64,000 nucleotides of DNA from contig NC_092803.1 in the NCBI RefSeq assembly GCF_040954645.1, positions 66,808,427 through 66,872,426 on the forward strand, in the 5' to 3' direction. Shown one piece after another: positions 22,950 through 33,330 of this stretch (position 1 is the stretch's first letter; each line of letters opens with the position of its first letter). The translations under genes were made by a program, and so were the position numbers. The notes under the pieces were generated by a model. The model saw only the letters and a list, made by a program, of their open reading frames with translations. It searched no databases and had not been told where the DNA came from. The DNA comes from Diabrotica undecimpunctata (Eukaryota > Arthropoda > Insecta > Coleoptera > Chrysomelidae).

Positions 22950-24830
22950 ACATTCACGCGCTACTCCTCACAAAATATCTCTTTGTAACCGTTTTCCATC
23001 CACTCCGGAATGTAGGTCTCTCCCAATTGTTTCCATCTTTCTCTATCTTGTGCCAATATAATCCACTGTTTGCCTGCCACTGTTCTTATGTCGTCTGCCC
23101 ATCTTTTTTGAGGTCTTCCCATACTTCTTGTTGTCGTCCTTGGTCTCCATTCTAGAATTCTCAGTGTCCACCTGTCATTAAATTGGGCTGCGTGACCTGC
23201 CCAGCGCCATTATATTTTTGTAATTTCTTCCACAATATCCCTAATCTTCGTTTTACGTCTTATCTCGGTGTTTCTAATATTGTCTCTCAGTGATATTCCA
23301 AACATGATTCGTTTCATTGCTCTTTGCATTGTTTCAAATTTTTTAGCAGATTTTTTGGAAAGGGCTACTGTCTCCAAGCCGTAGGTACAAACTTTTTCTT
23401 TAAGTTTACAGGAATGGAGATATTTTTCAAGAGATATGCTAGTTTGCCGAAAGCGCCCCATGCCAGTTGTGTTCTTCTTTTAATTTCAGCATCTTAATTT
23501 GGTTTTCCTAGTTTGATGACATGACCTAGGTATACATAATATTCGACATTTTCTATGGTATGATTTTGTATTGTTATATTTGTCTGGTCTCGGCTCAGTA
23601 TTTTTGTTTTACTGTAGTTAATTTTTAAGCCTATTGCTCCTAAAACTGAATTTAATTGTTGTAACATATCATTTAGTTCTTGGATATTATCGGCTATTAA
23701 AACTATGTCACCTGTGAATCTCAAGTGGTTTAAGTATGATCCGTCGACCTTGATACCCTTGTTGTTCCATTCTAGTTTTTTAAAAATGTCTTCTAGAACA
23801 AGGGTAAATACTTTGGAAGAGATGGTGTCCACTTGTCTTATTCCCCATTGTAGTCTTATGGGATTAGTTTTTGTGCTTTCGTTCAGCTTTATCTGCATGG
23901 TGGCAATTTCATATATGTTTTTAATTATGTTAGTGTATCCTGAATCTATACGTTCATTTTCTAGAGATTCAAGCACTGCCCATAATTCGATGGAATCAAA
24001 TGCTTTATGGAAATCGACGAACGTCATATGAATTGGAACATTATACTCAATGCATTTTTCTATAAGTGTTCTTACGGTGTGCAAGTGGTCTATGGTACTA
24101 AAATGTTTTCTGAATGCAGACTGCTCGATAGGTTGATAGAAATCAAGGTTATGTGTTAGGCGGTTGGTTATAATTTTAGTTGGTAATTTATACAGATGTG
24201 ATAGCAAGGATATTGGTCGGTAATTCTCGATGTTTGCTTTGTCTCCTTTATCGGATAGTAGAATGACTTCGGAGTTGTACCATTGTTGAGGAATCTTTCC
24301 TTCATCAATTACTTTATTAAATAAAATATTTTATAACCTGTTCCATTTTTCTGCCTCCAATTTTCAACATTTCGACTGTAACTTTATCCTCTCCCGGACG
24401 TTTATTCGTTTTTAGTTGATTTATGGCCATTCTTATTTCATAGTCGGTTATGTCCGGTATTTCTTCTGGGCCGGTGTTAATTATTGTTCGTTCAGTACGT
24501 AGTTGTTGTGGTTGTGTATTGAGCGAGTATAATTTAATGTAGAATTTTTCAATGGCCTTGCTTATTTCCTTTCTGTCTCGGACGGTGACGTTTTTCTCAT
24601 TTTTTATTTCTATGATTTTTGTTATGCCGCTTTTATGTGAGTTTTTTGCTTTCAGCACTTTCATATTGCAGTTATCTTGTATTATACCTTTTATTAGATT
24701 GTTTCTATGATCGTTCCTAATTTCTTTCTTCACGTTTTTGTTTAAACTTTTGAAGCTGTCCGAAGTTCGATCTGTTCTGTTTCGTCTTTCTTGGAGTAGT
24801 TTAATTGTATTAGGTTGGAGTTTAGATGTT
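22950..24830 (-). pseudogene. LINE reverse transcriptase (RTE-like family, second type), broken
   Basis: Frames in order on the minus strand: 24733-24317 (linker with INQLKTNKRPGEDKVTVEML), 24207-23494 (RT palm: SAFRKHFSTIDHLHTV, FVDFHKAFDSIELWAVL), then 23461-23210 (YGLETVALSKKSAKKFETMQ, AMKRIMFGISLRDNIRN), and a tail to about 22950 (GRPQKRWADDIRTVAGKQW). The catalytic box reads FTGD instead of FADD, so the first catalytic aspartate is lost, and frame breaks occur at about 24310, 23490 and 23210. The GRP-KRW-DDI tail is a conserved end in this family. No clear poly(A) or TSD was found. Confidence 0.85.
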
Positions 24831-25011
24831 TTGTTTATTTAACTGCACAAAATACATACCCGATAACTCTACAGTTAGTAAACTGTCATTTTTCTTAAGT
24901 GTTTTAGTTTAAGATTAATAATTATAGTGGTGAATTACCACACAGATATTCCAACTTACTACTAGCGCCATCGAAGAAATGTAAATTAGTAGATTTATAA
25001 GTGTTGTGATG
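24831..25011. other. Intergenic, no gene recognised
   Basis: Short AT-rich spacer between the LINE remnant and the SINE. Confidence 0.5.
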
Positions 25012-25023
25012 TTTAAAAGAATA
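25012..25023. repeat. Target-site duplication, left copy, of SINE
   Basis: TTTAAAAGAATA, identical to 25315-25326. Confidence 0.8.
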
Positions 25024-25314
25024 TAATAATAGTCTCCCGTTTTATACCGCTTCGCGGCTTTGGAGTATAGCAGGGTAGTCTGCTATATCTAGGGCCTACG
25101 GTAAACAAGGAAGGTAACATGGCCAGTGCTACGCTTCAACCGCCTATTATTACCCCTGGTTTTACCCAAGGTACTCATTTTATTCAGGCTGAGTCGACCT
25201 GGGGCCTATAGACATTTTTAAAAATGTCTAGTTGTTCTTGCCGGCAGTAGGATTCGAACTCCGGACCACCGGCGTGCGAGGCAAGAATCCTACCGCTTGC
25301 GCTACGCAGCCCCT
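25024..25314 (-). mobile_element. tRNA-derived SINE
   Basis: A 291-bp minus-strand SINE. Its head is tRNA-like, with pol III box A (TAGCGCAAGCGG) and box B (GTTCGAATCC). The body has a hairpin (TAGACATTT, AAATGTCTA) and a GC-richer segment containing CCAGGTCGACTCAGCCTG, GGCGGTTGAAGCGTAGCAC and GGCCATGTTACCTTCC. It ends in an ATT-rich tail. A 12-bp duplication flanks it. The body is unusually well kept beside the AT-rich surroundings and resembles the deeply conserved SINE core domains known in animals (Nin-DC is one candidate), but I cannot confirm which. It is not a functional tRNA gene, because the head continues into SINE body. Confidence 0.88.
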
Positions 25315-25326
25315 TTTAAAAGAATA
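25315..25326. repeat. Target-site duplication, right copy, of SINE
   Basis: TTTAAAAGAATA, adjoining the tRNA-like head; matches 25012-25023. Confidence 0.8.
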
Positions 25327-25959
25327 AAATCTCAAATAAACCAAGTTTTATTTTAATAATACGACACCCCAAGCTTGGAAGACGTTTTGCTAGGACTACG
25401 TAATCAATCACCATCATTAATTTTGATATATAGAAAAGCTCTTTTAGAAAAGCAACCTTCAACTGTTTAAATTATTACAAAATTATTATAAAATATTATA
25501 AAATTATTACCTCGAATTATTACTAATTGCAAAAATGAACATAAAAGAGAATGTGTTTATAATATTGACAAGCCCTAAAAGAGCACGGCCATAAAGTATT
25601 AGATGCTTATTGCTTATTACTGCGAAGTCAACGCTATTGAATTAATTTGGGCAAACGACAAGTCATATTATAATAAGTATCTTGGTAGATATGGACATTC
25701 TGATAGTGCCATTATAAAAATGAGAACGAGGCACTTAACCAATATAACATAGAAATTTATGAAATATAGGTGATACATATTGATACCATTATTAAAAGGT
25801 GATATATCCGAGACAAAAATATGGTTGGTTGACAATAACATTCAACCAATCGTAATAGATACTGACAATATAATGTAGCTCCTATTAGGACAATGAAGAA
25901 ATTTATCATTTTATCCTTCTCCTCTATCCTTTATCCTTCGTAAAGATATGGTGACGTTA
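25327..25959. other. Intergenic, no gene recognised
   Basis: AT-rich, no motif seen. Confidence 0.5.
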
Positions 25960-26320
25960 TGATATTTGACGAATGGTTGCTATCCATTCTTCTCTCACCT
26001 GCTATCTCCTTGCCTTCAACGACCAACCTCTGGTCATGTGTCCAAAGTACCTCAATATATTTTGGTTGATGATTATGGTAGGCCTAGTATTGATGTCGAG
26101 TTCTGTCAATATTGAGACATTTGTGCGATGTGTTGTCCAGGGTATGCGCATTACTCTACGATATACCCACATTGCAAAGGCCATTATACGTCGTGAGTCG
26201 GACTTTTTATTGGTCTAAGTTTCTGACGCATAGGTAGCGATAGCAAAGAGAAGCGTCCTTACTAGGCGCAGTTTCATGTTCCTGGTTATGTCCGCATCTT
26301 GCCAGATTTTAGTAAGTTTG
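25960..26320 (-). pseudogene. LINE C-terminal fragment (endonuclease-reverse transcriptase family)
   Basis: The minus strand encodes AFAMWVYRRVMRIPWTTHRT, NVSILTELDI and ILRYFGHMTR, the characteristic post-RT block of the LINE family seen at 36450-37440. Frames before and after it are broken. Only this C-terminal part is present. Confidence 0.75.
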
Positions 26321-27448
26321 ATCTTTGATCATTTTATAAAATGCTTAAATAAATATTTAAAATAAATTGTTCTTTTATCCAGCTCAAATAATTTATTTTT
26401 TATTTAACGTCGGTTTCTTGATCGTTGTGTTAATTTTTGGAGGTACATTCTTTTTTCAATTTAGTTTGATAACATGTGAAACCTGCATCTAGTCTTAACA
26501 TTTTTATTACAATTTAAGTAATTTTGTATGAATAATCCTTAAATAATCATCTCCTTAACAGTAAAAAAACAAAGGTTTAATAAACTGAGGTAGATGTCTA
26601 TTCATTTTATTGAAGCATTAGGTGGCTGTAACATAATCCATCTATTTGTTTATATGCAATAAAAACTCTTAATTCTGATTACTACGATGAAAATATTTAT
26701 TTATGTTATTGGACAACCTGTAGTTTTCCAAAAATTGAAAAATCACGGTCATAATAAATTGTATACCCCGTTTTCAAACTTCAATAAATAACAAAAAAGA
26801 AATATAAAAAAGTTCATCGTAATATTAGCTATTTTCTCATTCTCATAATCGATGTTAGTTTGGCTCACATGATTTGGTTTAATTCTTATAATACAAATAA
26901 TGACAATGTGCAAAAGGTACAGCGGATCTACTGTATGTTATAATTATGAATAATAAATAATTATTTTACTTACATAGAAACTACAGCAAAGAGCAGAAAA
27001 CAAATTTTTGGAACTGACCCCATTGTTTGCAAATCTGATCTGATCTGATAAAACTAAAGCTGTTACTTTTTATTTAAACCAATATAATTTGCGCCACGAG
27101 TAGATAAGTGTTATTCATTTCTATTTCAAGTGGCAAATTTTACCTGTCGATTTATTATTTAGATTAAAGATTATACGAGTATTTTTATAAATTAATACTT
27201 CCTAGAGACAACGCATTAAGAATTAAACTTTTTTAAAAATAAAACTTTGTGGACGACCTTAAGAACCATGAAAGAAAATGTGAGTTAACACGTTAAGAAA
27301 ATAGATAAAGATAATATTCGCAAAAAACTCACTAGTAACATTGATAATGAATGTAAACACTTACTGAGATCGAGAAATTTTATGAGACTTTTGGATAATT
27401 TTTTTTTCTATAATCTAGGTATAAATAATATAAATAAGATATAAATAT
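26321..27448. other. Intergenic, very AT-rich, no gene recognised
   Basis: No open frame above 60 codons with a recognisable motif, and no clear repeat ends. Confidence 0.55.
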
Positions 27449-27592
27449 AAAAATCGGTAAGATAGTTTCGAAACAAGAACGGCTATGAATAACTATTCTG
27501 ATGAGACTTTTTACGTCGAAATACGTATCAATAGATACATAGACGCTTTGAACGTGAAATCGAATCTTTTCTGTCTTTTTCATTTCAATATA
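27449..27592 (+). repeat. Hammerhead-bearing repeat unit, copy 1
   Basis: Contains AATCGGTAAGATAGTTTCG (27451-27469), which is also the arm of the large hairpin at 28946-29093. The hammerhead and a 3' flank follow (CGCTTTGAACGTGAAATCGA through GTCTTTTTCATTT). From about 27477 to 27590 it matches 29178-29287 closely in the same orientation. Confidence 0.85.
27481..27545 (+). ncRNA. Hammerhead ribozyme (type I topology), copy 1
   Basis: A complete conserved core is present: CTGATGA at 27498-27504, stem II GAC/GTC (27505-27507 with 27515-27517), then GAA at 27518-27520. Stem III is the minimal palindrome ATACGTAT (27521-27528), with C at 27529 as the cleavage-site nucleotide (AUC, a valid NUH triplet). 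Stem I pairs CTATT (27493-27497) with AATAG (27530-27534). Copy 2 differs in stem I by a compensatory pair (A-U here, G-C there). Self-cleaving hammerheads with very short stem III are known in Penelope-like and other retroelements and may need dimers for activity. That role here is inference. Confidence 0.88.
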
Positions 27593-28394
27593 AATATAAA
27601 TTTACAAGATGGAAGAATTTAGATAGATTGGGTCCTCTAAAATGAAATGTTACAAATCCAAATCTGATGATTAAAGGAAAGTACCTAACTATTATTCTTG
27701 AGGCTTACTTAGAATCAGCAATAGAACGAATAACCAACAAAACGGTAACTACGGTAGTGGTAGCCAGAGGCACTCATTGAAAAATGCAGGATTTAAAACC
27801 AGATATGTTATATTTAATTTATAACATCACGGTAAAACCAACAATTACATACGTATCAGTTGTAAACTAGTATTCTCAGAATAAGCCGTATATTACCTGT
27901 ACATTGAACAGAGTTGGCTTACGTCTGCTGACCGCGAAACAATTAGAACACAAAACCAATATAAAAATCCTGATTTCAGATAACGAAGATAACCTACAAT
28001 GAATAGTAAAAATCTTCAAAACATCAACCAAGACATACATACTACATATATACAACGCGAACTATACGAAATTGTAATTATCGACGAAACAATCGAATTT
28101 ACAGTGCCTCACAGCTTAAATGATGCAGTCGCTACACAATAAAACTAGCTTGTGTCATCGGTTCAATATTTATTAGAAAAAAATAACATATTGAAATTAA
28201 ATTACTATATGTAAGTCTTCTAAAATCATATTATGTATGATTTTGATGTCCCAGCTAAAATGATGCAGATAAGATGAAGCATTACACAACTTATCAATAT
28301 AAAATTTGCGAAGTAGGCGTTGCATTCAATTTATATTGCAGTTATTTTTATGTTTAATAATTTAACATTTCAAAGTATTTAATTAAAGTATTTT
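27593..28394. other. Intergenic, no gene recognised
   Basis: AT-rich sequence between the first hammerhead unit and a Tc1-like remnant. No supported coding region. Confidence 0.5.
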
Positions 28395-28860
28395 AAAAGT
28401 AATGGATATAACCAGAGAGACATATCCAAAATGGTAATAAACGTTTATCAATAGTTCAGCACATTATTGAACGTTACTGAAATGAAAATGGAGTTAAAAA
28501 TAAATCAAGGTTAACTCCAAATAAGATTTTTACCGAACGTGAGGAAAGATGAATTGTCAGAGAAATAGCAAATAATCCTACAAAAAGTGCACCAGAAACT
28601 GCGAGATGAGGTAAAAAGACAGTTTGTAAAACAATGTAACCCTGAAGAAATTAAACGGATATTACGAAAGAATAACCTACATGGTTAAACTGCATGAAAT
28701 AAACCTTTTACTATCCAATGAAATAGGCGTATTAGATTGGTGTTTGCTAGGGAGCATATTAACAAAGATTTGAACTTTTGGAATTCAGTAATTTTTGCTG
28801 ATGAAACCAAAATAAACTTGTTTGAGTCCGATGAATTCTTAGTAAATCTAAACTGCTAAA
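28395..28860 (+). pseudogene. Tc1-like transposase remnant
   Basis: Broken frames encode LTPNKIFTEREER, VREIANNPTKSAPET, then RRIRLVFAREHINKDLNFWN and VIFADETKINLFESDE. These are the Tc1 blocks leading to and including the second-helix region and the first catalytic aspartate (IFADETK, usually FSDESKF). It ends soon after, so the distal D and E are missing. Stops are frequent. Confidence 0.75.
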
Positions 28861-28945
28861 CATCTTAAAAACTATCTTAAAAAATATCTAATGAATGGTT
28901 CTCTAAATTTAGTAATTTTTAAAACTTTTTTAACAAAAATAATTG

Positions 28946-29093
28946 AAAAATCGGTAAGATAGTTTCGAAACAAATTCAGATTTCTGCTTTAATCTGAACC
29001 TTCTATAAATGCAAGGTATAACAGACGTTGATAAAGAAGGTTCAGATTAAAGCAGAAATCAGAATTTGTTTCGAAACTATCTTACCGATTTTT
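28946..29093. repeat. Near-perfect 59-bp inverted repeat (hairpin) upstream of hammerhead copy 2
   Basis: Left arm 28946-29004 and right arm 29035-29093 pair with one or two mismatches across a 30-base spacer. The outer half of the arm (AATCGGTAAGATAGTTTCG) also lies directly before hammerhead copy 1 at 27451-27469, so the hairpin belongs to the same element family. Confidence 0.9.
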
Positions 29094-29096
29094 CTA

Positions 29097-29289
29097 TCAG
29101 ATGTCGCTATTGTGTCCATAACGAAGCCATTTTATTGTTGCTTCCTAAAAGACAGAGAAGATTATTTTTCACGTTGAGAACGGCTATGAATAACTGTTCT
29201 GATGAGACTTATTAAGTCGAAATACGTATCAACAGATACATAGACGCTTTGTACGTGAAATCAAATCTTTGCTGTCTTTTTCATTTTAA
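29097..29289 (+). repeat. Hammerhead-bearing repeat unit, copy 2
   Basis: Begins with a segment CAGATGTC through AAGCCATTTTATTGTTGCTTC (29098-29150) that recurs at 35660-35710. The hammerhead and its 3' flank follow, to about 29287, matching copy 1. Confidence 0.8.
29182..29246 (+). ncRNA. Hammerhead ribozyme (type I topology), copy 2
   Basis: Core CTGATGA at 29199-29205. Stem II is GACTT/AAGTC (29206-29210 with 29214-29218), longer than in copy 1. GAA lies at 29219-29221, palindromic stem III ATACGTAT at 29222-29229, and cleavage-site C at 29230. Stem I pairs CTGTT (29194-29198) with AACAG (29231-29235). Relative to copy 1, the middle base pair of stem I changed on both strands and kept pairing, which is strong evidence that the RNA fold was selected. 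All core nucleotides are intact. Confidence 0.9.
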
Positions 29290-30109
29290 AAATAATTAAA
29301 TTTATAAATAAGTTAGAATAGCGACCAATTAGGAATAAGTCTCAATGTCATGAATGCCAACTTACAATTTTCATTTCTGACAATTATATTCTCAAAAAAT
29401 AAAATTTTGTTTAAAAAATTCCTTTTTATTTAGTAATAAAAAAGAAGATTTATTCATCATTGATAGATGTCTAAAAAAATGTAACAAGTATATGGAATAT
29501 TAAATTAAAATGTGATATTTTAATGAATAAACTATAGAGAAATAATATAATTATAAATTTTGCTTAGATTTTGTTAAGAGTTGTTAGACTTAAAGCATTA
29601 TTTTCGCCTTTGGCCATTTTCAAGAGTTGGCTTCCAACGATTTTATCATTTGTTTCCCTTTGTTTCGTCTATACTGACTACTTGTAGTTGTCGATTTACA
29701 TAAAAGTATTACAAATTCAGTTTGTTTGGAATAAGTAGAACGTAAGTAGGATATTAAAGAAAACCCTCAAATTCCTGTAAAATTTATTCCGAATTTTTGA
29801 TTTCAGTGAATTTATTGCTGGTTTTAAAATTTTATAGTTGACAATTATATTATTTATGAAGTATTTATAGTGTTTGTCCTTACTGATATTTAAAAAAATG
29901 TTAAAGTAATCATTTCTATTAAAAATTTTACTATCTATCAATCTTTATCGATAAGTGAAGTGAAGTGACGTGAATACATCAACAATGTTTACATTTTTAG
30001 CTTGTAAGATAGTACCAAATTTTTCGACACGAATAAAAGAGGCTGTAGAAAAAAAACAAGGTTCTGACAAAGTATAAAAACAACTATATATTTTTGAAAC
30101 AAAAAAAGA
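29290..30109. other. Intergenic, AT-rich, no gene recognised
   Basis: No supported motif; the minus-strand frame 29717-29941 is Asn/Lys/Ile-rich low-complexity translation. Confidence 0.55.
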
Positions 30110-30425
30110 CGCCATTCATGAAACTTTGCATTCATCTGAAGCCATATTTTTTGTTACTTTTCTTCCGATTTCACCGGAAATACCCTCAACTTATTTAACT
30201 TAAATGGGGCAACCCGTATATTTTTGCAGATTTGCAAAATGTAAACACGTGATTGTAGATGACCAAAAAATCTAATAGACTAAGGTCCGGAGAACCAGAA
30301 GGGCACTCGTCGATAAATGGGAAAGCGCTTCATCTTAACGAAACTTAAAAGCTTGTGGTAACTGGCCATTCTGTTGAAGTGCAAGATAAATGTTCTTATT
30401 TAGTAAATCTAACTACTTGACATCA
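30110..30425 (-). pseudogene. Possible Tc1/mariner-type transposase C-terminal scrap
   Basis: On the minus strand, broken frames give LQQNGQLPQAF and then DECPSGSPDLSLLDFLV. This resembles the QDGA-PH and W-PRSPDLTPLDFF blocks of mariner-type transposases. The match is short and frame-broken, so the call is tentative. Confidence 0.4.
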
Positions 30426-30483
30426 GTCAAGTTTTCTTTGATAAAAAATGGGTCTATAAGCCTATACAAATAAAAAGGGAACA

Positions 30484-30772
30484 CTGGCAGAGCTTCTCAA
30501 AACAGATAAAACGCGACTTCTACAAGACAAAAAAAGAAATATGTAGTATGATCAGAGGATGAAGAAAAGAGATGAACGAACTAATAAAAACAAAACATAT
30601 TCAGAAGGCAATATGGGTAAACTAGTTTCAGTCCCTATTTGCCAAAGTGAACCACCAACACTAGAAGTGACGACAAATAAAGGAATAAACAGTGAGGAGG
30701 AAGACGTAAAGGAAGCAATAAGGAAATTAAAAAATAGGAAATCACCAGGAGAGGAAAGAATACCGAACGAAC
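30484..30772 (+). pseudogene. LINE, 5' part, interrupted by Harbinger element
   Basis: Frames encode YKTKKEICSMIRGQRKEMNE-like linker sequence (with breaks) and EEEDVKEAIRKLKNRKSPGE, ending in RIPNEL at about 30772. The expected next residues (LKYGGEDLTKQ) appear only at 33338, after about 2.56 kb of Harbinger-type sequence. The two parts are therefore one LINE split by insertion. Confidence 0.8.
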
Positions 30773-31124
30773 TCAGTCTGACTCCAGCACGTCGCTGGCT
30801 GTTCACCACCATATCTATGTTTCATAGTCGATCTACAGCCTGGTTGACGCAAGCGTAAAGCATCTTTCTCCGAACAGTCGCTGGCATGTCGCTGGCTACG
30901 CGCCAGTCGCTTTCACAGTCATCTCACACTTGAATGACGCATGCCCGGTTTAGAGATTTTCGAAGCTTCGCCAGAGAAGATATATGCATGCTCTGGCGAT
31001 TCGCCGATTCGCCCGTCAATTTAAAATACGTTTGCGATGGACGATTTACATCAATATTATGTAGTTAACCGAGAAATAAAAACAAAACGATATATTACAA
31101 GTATCCAGAAGATATATAAGGGAC

Positions 31125-31355
31125 ATGCAAAATCCATTACACTTTTATAATGATAATGAATTTCGAAAAAGGTATAGATTTCGAAAACAAACAGTTATTG
31201 AAATAATGTTGCCAGTAATAAATGATGAAATGGTGAAAATTAATCGACGTGGATTACCGTTTCCACCCATTTTATGTCTTTTAGTTGCCTTGAGATTTTA
31301 TGCTACTGGAAATTTTCAGGTAGGATAAATTAAAGAATATATTTTCAGAACATGA

Positions 31356-31439
<84 letters not shown>

Positions 31440-32255
31440 GGTAGATCGTAGTATAGTTAATTTTAATTTAATTTTTAGATTGTAACTGGAGATCTTAGAG
31501 GATTTTCACAACCCACGGTTTCGAGATGCATTTTTAAAATTTCCCGCCTACTTGCTCAGCTATTACCCACATATATAAAATTTTCTAAAGGTCTCAAAAA
31601 CCAGAGAAAGAACCAAAGGCTGTTTTACGATATTGCCAATTTTCTCAAAGTAACAGGGTGTATAGACTGTACCCACATACCAATAAAAAGTCCTGGAGGG
31701 AATATGGCCGAGGTATATAGAAACAGGAAAAGATATTTTTCAATAAACGTCCAAGTAGTGGGTGGACCCAATTTAGAAATTTTCGATGTTGTAGCTCGTT
31801 GGCCTGGAAGAGAACATGATTCGATGATCTTCAATAATAGTTCAGTGAAACACCGTTTCGAGAATGGCAGTTTAACAGGATTTCTTCTTGGAGATAGTGA
31901 CTATGCTTGTTTACCGTATTTAATGACGCCTCTTTTAAATCGTGAAATTAAACAAGAAGTAAGGTATAACAGATCTCATATTAGAACAAGAAATACCGTT
32001 GAGAGATTGTTTGGATTGTGGAAAAAAAGATTTTGTTGTTTGAGTCGGGGTTTAAATAATAAATTGGAAAGAGTTCCAGAAATAATTATGGCATGTGCAG
32101 TTCTTCACAATATTGGGATCAAAGTGAATGATGTAAATGATGAACAAGATAATGTGGAAGAAGAACTAGATGATAATGAACCTCACATACCGAATCAAGC
32201 TCAAAATATTGGACAGATTGTACAAAGAAGACTTATTGAACAACATTTTAATTGA
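31125..32255 (+). CDS. HARBI1-like Harbinger transposase (two exons, nearly intact)
   Basis: Exon 1 is 31125-31319 (65 codons) and exon 2 is 31479-32255. The phase-0 intron 31320-31478 (GTAGGA...TTTTTAG) contains a (TA)n tract. The joined product is 323 residues against about 350 for the family. It has a DDE_Tnp_4 nuclease with D128 (GCIDCTHIPIK), D204 (LLGDSDYACLPYLMTP) and E240 (RNTVERLFGLWK); 35 residues lie between the last two. HTH-like sequence lies at about 70-100 (GDLRGFSQPTVSRC). Upstream codons in the same frame (RRYIRDM) match the usual N-terminus, while ATG 31036 opens MDDLHQYY in another frame, so a one-base indel probably cost the first 30 residues. AATAAATAAA follows near 32313. 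No partner Myb/MADF gene is seen. Confidence 0.85.
31362..31437. repeat. (TA)n microsatellite in the transposase intron
   Basis: About 76 bp of TA repeats inside the intron, between donor and acceptor. Confidence 0.9.
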
Positions 32256-32584
32256 TTTCAATTTTATGTTACACCGTTTGGCGCTCTTTCACTTAGCTGT
32301 GTTGAAGTAATTAATAAATAAATACAATTCTCCCTTTCTAAAATTCCAAATTTTCCTTCTCAATACTACTCAAAATTCCATACAAACCTATCACTTTTTC
32401 CATTATAATATCAATAAATAAAAAACAAATCAAGAAAAACAATAATGTATGTACGAGTAATTATAACATATCAATGTGTATAAAATAGAAAATCAAATTA
32501 GAAATTGTTAGTGGGACATCAGCTAACAATTAAAAGGTCTTTAAAAAATAAAATTTTTATTCAAACTAATATACTGAATGCAAT

Positions 32585-32890
32585 CTATCTGTTGGTTGAA
32601 TGGTATTTGCGAAAACAATATCCTATGCATAGACTAGGTTTTTTTTGTCACAATCAGCACACTCGTAAATTGTGTTTTTTCAAATTTTATCCATACAACA
32701 TATTCTACATCGTTTTTTTGTCACGTACTGGTTACATTTCAATATTGATAATGGTCTGACAACATTCCATCCTCTCTTGGTTGTGTGTTCAGTCAAAGTA
32801 TTGGCAAATTCAGAAGATCCTTTTTCCCTCTTCGTAGATTCGCCACTGACTACCCAACGCTTAGATACTCTTCATACAATTTGTATTATC
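32585..32890 (-). pseudogene. piggyBac C-terminal cysteine-rich domain fragment
   Basis: On the minus strand: GESTKREKGSSEF, then KKRCRICCMDKI, a stop, TIYECADCDKK and, after a one-base shift, PSLCIGYCFRKYHST. The order C-x2-C, C-x2-C, LC-x3-CF-x3-H matches the zinc-binding tail that ends piggyBac transposases. It lies inside the Harbinger element, so it is either a small nested insertion or captured sequence. The catalytic part is absent. Confidence 0.65.
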
Positions 32891-32984
32891 TTGTAAAAAA
32901 ACCAAGCATTTGCAAGAAAATTGCACTTTCATATAAAAAAACGAGTTATTTATCTCGTACTTTTTTTATGCAAGGCGCAATATT

Positions 32985-33090
32985 TAATTAATTAATATTA
33001 TTATTAATATCAAAAAACAATATTAAAAGCTTTAATACTATTACCAATATTAAAAACTTTAATATATTATACATTATAATATTAATATGA
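32985..33090. repeat. AT-rich self-complementary tract
   Basis: Repeated TTAATATTA and AATATTAAAA blocks in both orientations. Simple AT-rich sequence; no gene. Confidence 0.5.
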
Positions 33091-33330
33091 ATGAGTAGAA
33101 ACGATTACATTTAAATTTGGCAAATTGTAACTCCAGTCGACTAGTTCACAAGTACGATTGCTGTAGATCCTTGTCATCAAATACGTCTATGTTTTCATAT
33201 CGAGTAGTAAGTAACCGATCGCTCACTAGCGGTTCTCCTAAGATTGACTATGAAACAGGGGATGAAATCTCGATGGAGTGTTCGCTAACTGAAGAACCGC
33301 CGGCGACTCTTCCTGGCGACGCACTATGAA

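Larger units (their letters stand above)
30773..33330 (+). mobile_element. Harbinger (PIF/Harbinger) DNA transposon inserted in a LINE
   Basis: About 2.56 kb containing a HARBI1-like transposase (31125-32255). The junction is defined by the LINE protein, which breaks at 30772 and resumes at 33338. CAG at 30772-30774 and near 33320 may be the 3-bp target duplication, since CWG is a known Harbinger target. The two ends share imperfect inverted blocks, for example TGTTTCATAGTC near 30815 and, inverted, near 33245. Ends are GC-richer than the centre. Exact termini are uncertain by several bases. Confidence 0.75.

Noticed and set aside
25240..25314. Stand-alone tRNA gene on the minus strand
   Set aside because: Boxes A and B are present, but the sequence continues into a SINE body with its own TSD.
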